From Peptococcaceae bacterium (GTDB lineage: Bacteria; Bacillota; DSM-521; Neomoorellales; Neomoorellaceae), in NCBI GenBank assembly GCA_003509545.1, contig DOLC01000096.1, positions 13,919 to 22,970 of the forward strand: a stretch of DNA of 9,052 nucleotides, given 5' to 3'. A program made the position numbers and the translations under genes. A model generated the notes under the pieces. It saw only the letters and a list, made by a program, of their open reading frames with translations. It made no database searches and was not told the DNA's origin. Of this stretch, positions 5,658 to 9,052 are shown piece after piece; position 1 is the stretch's first letter; each line of letters begins with the position of its first letter.

Positions 5658-6893
5658 TCAGTCAAAGAGGCGCACCTCAACCCGGTTGCCTGCTTCCAGC
5701 CCTTCCTTGCCGGCCGGAATGATGACCACCCCGTCGGCCTTCACCATGGTAGAAATCAAGCCTGACTTGCCGACTATGGGAACAGCCAGGAGACCGTCTC
5801 CGCCGCCGTCTACCAGCCTCACCCGCACATAGTCATCGCGGCCGGCATCAGAAGAAACATTCCTGCTCAAGACGGCTTCCACCACCGGTTCCTCTGCCGG
5901 CTCCTTGTAGCGACCGTAACGCAATAGAGGGCCCACCAGGAGGTCAAAGGAAACCATAGCGGAAACAGGGTGGCCCGGCAGGCCGAAGACCATTTTCCCC
6001 TCGATAAAGGCCGCCAGGGTGGGCTTGCCGGGACGGATGGATACGCCGTGAAAAAGGATCCTTTCGGAGCCCCACGCGGCCAGCAGTTGCACGGTTAAGT
6101 CCCGCGTCCCTACCGAACTACCCCCGGAAAGTAACACCACATTGTTCTCCTCCAAGGCCTGGGAAAAGCGTTCCCCCAGGAGCCTTAAGTCGTCGGGAAC
6201 TATACCATAGAGCCGGGGCCGACCTCCCAAGGCCTGCACCTGGGCGTATAACGTATAAGAATTGATATCCCGCACCTGGCCCGGACCCGGCCGGGCTTCC
6301 GGCGGAACGATTTCGTTCCCCGTAGTCATAATGCCTACCCGCCAGGGTTCCCACACCCTTATACGATTGTAGCCCAGGGCTGCCAGCACCCCTATGTCCT
6401 GGGGCCGCAGCCGGTGGCCGGCCCCCAGTATCACCTCTCCCTGACCGACGTCTTCTCCCCGGCCCATGACGTTTTCTCCAGGGGCCACCGGCCGCAGAAC
6501 ATTTAAGAAGCCGCCCGGTAGTTCTTCGGTATGCTCCAACATGATCACTGCATCGGCGCCCGCCGGCAGCATCCCCCCGGTACTTATGGCTACTGCTTCC
6601 CTATGCCCGACCGCCACTTCCGCAGGCCGGCCCGTAACAACCTCTCCCTTAAGCCGGAGCGTCACCGGGCTGGCCTCGCCGGCACCAAAGGTGTCACCGG
6701 ACCTCACCGCAAAACCGTCTACGGTAGCCCGGGAAAAACCTGGAACCTCCTCCCGTGATATGACATCTTCGGCCAGTTCCCGGCCCAGGGCTTCGGTCAA
6801 ATCTAGCACCGCAGCTTCGCGCCGCATGGAGGGCCAGCATTCCGCCAGCTTTTTCCTCGCTTCGGGTAGGGTAACCACCTGGAAAAATTCCAT
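5658..6893 (-). CDS. moeA: Molybdopterin molybdenumtransferase MoeA
   Basis: A 411-residue stand-alone MoeA/gephyrin-E-type enzyme that inserts molybdate (or tungstate) into adenylylated molybdopterin. Visible motifs, numbered from the chosen Met: SRATVDGFAVR at 54-64 with Asp59, STGGMLPAGADAVIMLEH at 104-121, MTTGNEI at 189-195, LSGGSSVGTRDLT at 255-267, IRPGKPT at 286-292 and GLPGHPVSAM at 304-313. Length is normal. I prefer the ATG at 6893 because GGGAGAG lies 7 bases upstream; an ATG at 6908, one base after the stop of the small upstream gene, would add five residues (MGEKP) but has only a weak site. A second MoeA follows in the same operon, so the two may divide work between Mo and W. 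Confidence 0.95.
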   Translation of the reverse strand: MEFFQVVTLPEARKKLAECWPSMRREAAVLDLTEALGRELAEDVISREEVPGFSRATVDGFAVRSGDTFGAGEASPVTLRLKGEVVTGRPAEVAVGHREAVAISTGGMLPAGADAVIMLEHTEELPGGFLNVLRPVAPGENVMGRGEDVGQGEVILGAGHRLRPQDIGVLAALGYNRIRVWEPWRVGIMTTGNEIVPPEARPGPGQVRDINSYTLYAQVQALGGRPRLYGIVPDDLRLLGERFSQALEENNVVLLSGGSSVGTRDLTVQLLAAWGSERILFHGVSIRPGKPTLAAFIEGKMVFGLPGHPVSAMVSFDLLVGPLLRYGRYKEPAEEPVVEAVLSRNVSSDAGRDDYVRVRLVDGGGDGLLAVPIVGKSGLISTMVKADGVVIIPAGKEGLEAGNRVEVRLFD

Positions 6894-6909
6894 GGGCTTC
6901 TCTCCCATC

Positions 6910-7092
6910 CTACTTGAAACAACCTAGCTGGCAGCTGCTGATCTTGATCTGCAGTTCGTTGGCCGCCTGCCCTATGGCCAGCATGGGTACTCCCAATTTC
7001 CTGGCCAGCTCCTGGGCCACTGCGCAGGGCAGTTTGCCCTGGTGGCGGGCTGCGGCCTCCTTGACGGCTGCCAGAATTTCTTCACTGCTCAC
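6910..7092 (-). CDS. Small Cys-motif protein heading the Moco operon, HTH-like
   Basis: A 60-residue protein I cannot name. It starts at a GTG (7092) with a strong GGGGAGGGG site 7 bases upstream; an in-frame ATG at 7116 would add eight residues but lies upstream of that site. Residues 1-16 and 22-34 look helical, and the pattern LPCAVAQELARKLGVPMLAIGQAANEL (20-46) has the spacing of a helix-turn-helix or winged-helix core. The tail IKISSCQLGCFK (49-60) carries two cysteines in a CxxxC arrangement and ends the protein. It is the first gene after the riboswitch and abuts moeA, so a job in cofactor or metal sensing, or as an accessory protein, is plausible. I half recall similar CQLGCF tails in small proteins of other anaerobes, but cannot verify this. 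Confidence 0.75.
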   Translation of the reverse strand: MSSEEILAAVKEAAARHQGKLPCAVAQELARKLGVPMLAIGQAANELQIKISSCQLGCFK

Positions 7093-7132
7093 GTTAACTC
7101 CCCTCCCCGGTCCCATCCGGTCAAAGGTTATG

Positions 7133-7162
7133 TTATATATAAAGGCACCCGGATGGGTGCCT
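7133..7162 (-). terminator. Terminator-like expression platform of the riboswitch
   Basis: Reading leftward, AGGCACCC (7162-7155) pairs with GGGTGCCT (7150-7143) over the tetraloop ATCC, followed by TTTATATATAA. The T tract is broken by A residues, so termination may be partial. It lies between the aptamer (5 bases away) and the first gene, where a transcriptional on/off switch would sit. Confidence 0.65.
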
Positions 7163-7166
7163 CGTC

Positions 7167-7311
7167 AACGAAGCTCCTTTCCCATGCCGGGAGGCAGGCC
7201 GGTTTCCCGGCCCACCCCGTCGCCGCCCACCTGGGGCGGGAGGCCAGCGACCATAGCCCCGAAATCGGCCTTAGGCCTACTGGCTCGGAGACTCCTCTAT
7301 TTCATTTCGTT
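7167..7311 (-). promoter_or_regulatory. Probable molybdenum cofactor (Moco/Tuco) riboswitch aptamer
   Basis: This 145-base leader region of the Moco operon is strongly structured. The ends pair (AACGAA at 7311-7306 with TTCGTT at 7172-7167), giving a closing P1. Inside are GCCAG/CTGGC, the GGCC-TAA-GGCC hairpin, GCCC-CAGGT-GGGC, and a GGCCGG-GAAA-CCGGCC helix capped by a GNRA tetraloop. The 3' part carries CCTCCCGGCATGGGAAAGG. A GNRA-capped arm, this overall size, and position just upstream of Moco synthesis genes match the Moco RNA motif. I identify it from context and remembered features, without a covariance-model score. Binding Moco or Tuco would be expected to repress the operon. Confidence 0.72.
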
Positions 7312-7317
7312 AAGCTT

Positions 7318-7346
7318 ATTTTAGCATAATCCCCAACAAAAAGAAA
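7318..7346 (-). promoter_or_regulatory. Extended -10 promoter of the Moco operon
   Basis: The minus strand has TGCTAAAAT, with the -10 hexamer at 7323-7318 and an upstream TGn extension at 7326-7324. The -35 region at 17-base spacing is weak (TTTCTT, 7346-7341), as is common for extended -10 promoters. Transcription would start about 7 bases downstream, right at the 5' side of the aptamer closing stem. Confidence 0.6.
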
Positions 7347-7367
7347 GAAAATTTATCCCGCAATTTT

Positions 7368-7613
7368 TCACCGGCAACCGCAGCGATTGGACACCGTGAG
7401 GACCATGACGACATCCCCGGACTTCGCCGCCACCTCAAACAGAAGGCGTACTGCCTTCCATACTTCGTCGTCTTCCCCCCGGATGACGGTGCTCATGGAG
7501 CCAACCTCCAACTCGACCTTCCCCACAGGCACCGCGGCCAGGGCCTCTTTGATAATTCGCGAGTAATGGGCCGTCCCCAGGGGATAGAGGGCCGCCTCGC
7601 AGGCCAGCATCAT
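7368..7613 (-). CDS. YkoF-like thiamine/hydroxymethylpyrimidine-binding protein
   Basis: An 81-residue protein of the YkoF-related / MTH1187-like ferredoxin-fold family, which binds thiamine or its pyrimidine precursor in several members. The family pattern is clear: MLACEAALYPLGTAHY (2-17), VELEVGSMSTVIRGED (33-48), EVWKAVRLLFEVAAKSGDVVMVLTVSN (50-76), then a C-terminal RCGCR. The first of two tandem ATG codons (7613) follows AGGAGG by 7 bases. It ends about 45 bases before the Moco operon promoter with no terminator between, so read-through into the riboswitch is possible. The ligand in this organism is not shown by sequence. The small size is normal for the one-domain members. Confidence 0.82.
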   Translation of the reverse strand: MMLACEAALYPLGTAHYSRIIKEALAAVPVGKVELEVGSMSTVIRGEDDEVWKAVRLLFEVAAKSGDVVMVLTVSNRCGCR

Positions 7614-7673
7614 AGATCACCCTCCTGAGGGTCGAAATGTGGCTCACCTGGCGTATCCCCACCTTCGAGCTTA

Positions 7674-7885
7674 GGCCTGCTTGGCTTTCGCTCGCTCCTG
7701 AAACCCTCGCGGGCCAAACTATCACTCAGCCTCAGAGCTTGAGGCGGACTTCCCGGCAAATTCGACACGCGGCTCAGTTGCCGACCGCAAGGCTCTAGCG
7801 ACTTTGGGTCCGCCTCCGGTTTCAGCTTTCGTGAAGTTTGGCAGCCGCGAAGGCTTGCTCGCTCGCTTGCAAGCCAAGGCAGACC
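7674..7885. repeat. Structured dispersed repeat, copy 1
   Basis: Shares four conserved blocks, in order, with the copy at 8908-9052: the 22-base block 7674-7695 (identical, begins GGCCTGCTTGG), CTCGCGGGC (7706-7714), CTTCCCGGCA (7749-7758) and CTCAGTTGCCG-CCGCAAGG (7773-7792, one difference). Within this copy the halves fold as nested helices: CTGCTTGGCTT (7678-7688) with AAGCCAAGGCAG (7871-7882, one bulge), CTGAAACC (7698-7705) with GGTTTCAG (7818-7825), GAGGCGGAC (7741-7749) with GTCCGCCTC (7808-7816), and CGGCAA (7754-7759) with TTGCCG (7778-7783). It fills the gap between the methyltransferase and the YkoF-like gene. It could be a MITE-like element or a structured RNA. Confidence 0.75.
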
Positions 7886-7938
7886 TCTACGCAAAACGTG
7901 GCGATACGTAAGAATGGCTTAACCCCCCGCTTTAGGCC

Positions 7939-8628
7939 TCACTTTAAGGACGCGGCGCAAATAAAGCCACCATCCGTCCTGCCCGCACGCCGGGCCTCCT
8001 CTTCCAGGACACGGGCTTCCTCTTCCCTGGTAAAATCAAAATCAGGGGGTACAAAGAGCACCGACCGGCCCTGCACTTCTCTGCCGGGCATAGCAGCCAG
8101 GAGTTCTTCCAGGGTAGGAAAACGGGCCCAGCGGAAGAGGCTGTCGGGTTCCCGAGCCGCCTTGTCCTCGTAGTAACGGCTCCAGGCGCTGTTGCCCCCG
8201 ATGACCCCTACTACCAGTCTTCCCCCGGCCCGCAAAACCCGATAGGCCTCCTGCAGGGCCGCCCTCAAATCCGTAACGAATTCCAGGGCGGTAACGGAAA
8301 CGACGGCATCAAAGGTTCCTTCCTCAAAGGGAAGTCGGCGCGCATCGGCCCGCAGAAAACGCACCGTCACCCCCTCTCGGGCCGCCTTTTCCCGCGCCTT
8401 CTCTAACATAGGCTCCGATACATCGATACCGGTTACCCGCGCACCCAGGCGCGCCAGTTCTATGGAAAAGTTTCCGGTGCCGCAGCCGATGTCCAGGATT
8501 TCCATACCGCTCCGGGGTTGCAAATATTCGTAAATGGCTTCCTTTTCGATTCGGTCGACCCACCTACCTTTGGGTGTCTTATACCATTCGTCATAATCTA
8601 AGGCCTTTTTATCAAAAATCTCCGCCAC
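7939..8628 (-). CDS. Class I SAM-dependent methyltransferase
   Basis: A 229-residue Rossmann-fold methyltransferase of the UbiE/Methyltransf_11 type, cytoplasmic. Motif I is ILDIGCGTGNFS (44-55), the acidic residue after strand beta2 is in GIDVSEPML (67-75), ADARRLPFEEGTFDAVVS (94-111) contains the adenine-side Asp95 and motif II, and RVLRAGGRLVVGV (130-142) is motif III. An N-terminal YDEWY (12-16) is typical of this group. I chose GTG at 8628 (MAEIFDKKAL) with GGAGG about 10 bases upstream; a GTG at 8637 directly abuts that site and is less likely. The substrate cannot be told from sequence, and the neighbours do not form an obvious pathway with it. Confidence 0.88.
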   Translation of the reverse strand: MAEIFDKKALDYDEWYKTPKGRWVDRIEKEAIYEYLQPRSGMEILDIGCGTGNFSIELARLGARVTGIDVSEPMLEKAREKAAREGVTVRFLRADARRLPFEEGTFDAVVSVTALEFVTDLRAALQEAYRVLRAGGRLVVGVIGGNSAWSRYYEDKAAREPDSLFRWARFPTLEELLAAMPGREVQGRSVLFVPPDFDFTREEEARVLEEEARRAGRTDGGFICAASLK

Positions 8629-8637
8629 CCCTAACAC

Positions 8638-8907
8638 CCCTCCCTGCTTTACAAACGTAAAATTTTATTCTGTTACCAATTTATTATTTTCCCGCCTTCC
8701 ATGCAAGGCTTACCGACCAAAAAGCCGAAGCCTTTATCTTATTCATCTTGCTGGCCGGAAGTCTCCCCCTTCGGCCCCAGAACCTCCGGGCGGGCCGCAG
8801 AATAAAACCGGCATGCAAACAAAAACAATGCCGGCCCGGATAGAAGCTATTTTCGGGGTAAAAGGGGCAAACATGTTCGAGGCTGACATATCTCCACTTT
8901 TGATCCC
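8638..8907. other. Gene-free region upstream of the methyltransferase
   Basis: No gene is supported. An AT-rich stretch (8650-8692) precedes the methyltransferase and includes TAAAATTTTA (8658-8667), a perfect 10-base palindrome, and a possible -10 TAAAAT, but no convincing -35. A weak AAGGCTT/AAGCCTT dyad (8705-8711, 8728-8734) is followed on the plus strand by a T-rich run. The rest has only the terminator listed separately and a small CCCG..ATAG/CTAT..CGGG hairpin near 8835-8858. Confidence 0.4.
8802..8834 (-). terminator. Probable leftward rho-independent terminator
   Basis: On the minus strand CCGGCAT (8834-8828) pairs with ATGCCGG (8814-8808) over a 13-base T-rich loop and is followed by TTTTATTCT. 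It would end transcripts entering from the right of the window and so insulate the methyltransferase gene. Confidence 0.6.
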
Positions 8908-9052
8908 GGCCTGCTTGGCTTTCGCTCGCAAAGGCCTCCCTCGCGGGCAGGACTTTTGCTTGGCTTAAAGGCTTAAGGCAGGCTTCCCGGCAGGATTTAA
9001 GCATCCTGCCTCAGTTGCCGGCCGCAAGGATACATGCCCTCGGGCCAAGCTT
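8908..9052. repeat. Structured dispersed repeat, copy 2 (cut by window edge)
   Basis: The same four blocks as copy 1 appear at 8908-8929, 8940-8948, 8983-8992 and 9010-9029. The first two spacers have exactly the same lengths as in copy 1 (10 and 33-34 bases) although their sequence differs; the last is 17 rather than 14. Here the last spacer forms GGCAGGAT (8989-8996) with ATCCTGCC (9003-9010), a perfect 8-base stem with a 6-base loop. The 3' half, needed for the outer helices, lies beyond the window. Confidence 0.7.

Noticed and set aside
7674..7885. Repeat considered as a CRISPR array.
   Set aside because: There are no short, regularly spaced identical repeats; the blocks differ from one another and pair internally.
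7610..7894. Minus-strand open frame of 94 codons covering the repeat.
   Set aside because: It is composed of the repeat sequence, and similar peptide fragments (ASESQAG) recur in the second copy, so it reflects the structured repeat rather than a protein.
8684..9004. Minus-strand open frame of 106 codons at the right end.
   Set aside because: It runs through repeat copy 2 and the terminator hairpin, with no ribosome site or domain.
9047..9052. AAGCTT (HindIII site) exactly at the right edge.
   Set aside because: It could hint at a clone boundary but is equally likely by chance; it has no biological meaning here.

Overview
All genes here lie on the minus strand, so the map reads right to left. 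High GC, strong GGAGG-type ribosome binding sites, GTG and TTG starts, and probable use of selenocysteine suggest a thermophilic or anaerobic Firmicute of the Moorella / Desulfotomaculum kind. This placement is inference; no marker gene is present.

Right end (8638-9052): no gene. It holds a leftward terminator and a partial copy of a structured repeat. Then come a SAM-dependent methyltransferase (7939-8628), a fuller copy of the repeat (about 7674-7885), and a small YkoF-like thiamine/HMP-binding protein (7368-7613).

Middle (about 1039-7323): a seven-gene molybdenum cofactor operon. It starts at an extended -10 promoter, passes through a likely Moco/Tuco riboswitch with a terminator-like expression platform, and then encodes a 60-residue protein ending in CQLGCFK, moeA, a second moeA fused to a periplasmic-binding-protein-like domain, moaA, moaC, a MOSC-domain protein and mogA. 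A clear rho-independent terminator closes it. MoaA and MoaC make cyclic pyranopterin monophosphate, MogA adenylylates molybdopterin, and the MoeA proteins insert Mo or W. MoaD, MoaE, MoeB and the Mob proteins are not in this window.

Left end (1-871): a metal-resistance unit. A CadC/SmtB-type ArsR repressor is followed 19 bases later by the start of a heavy-metal P1B-type ATPase that runs off the window.

The most striking observation is in that ATPase. Codon 24 is an in-frame TGA exactly where the first cysteine of the N-terminal HMA metal-binding CxxC motif should be (GIT-UGA-LDCA), the frame continues intact as a normal HMA domain, and a stable hairpin with bacterial SECIS geometry lies immediately downstream. 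The simplest reading is a selenoprotein metal pump with a UxxC metal site, which standard annotation would truncate or call a pseudogene.
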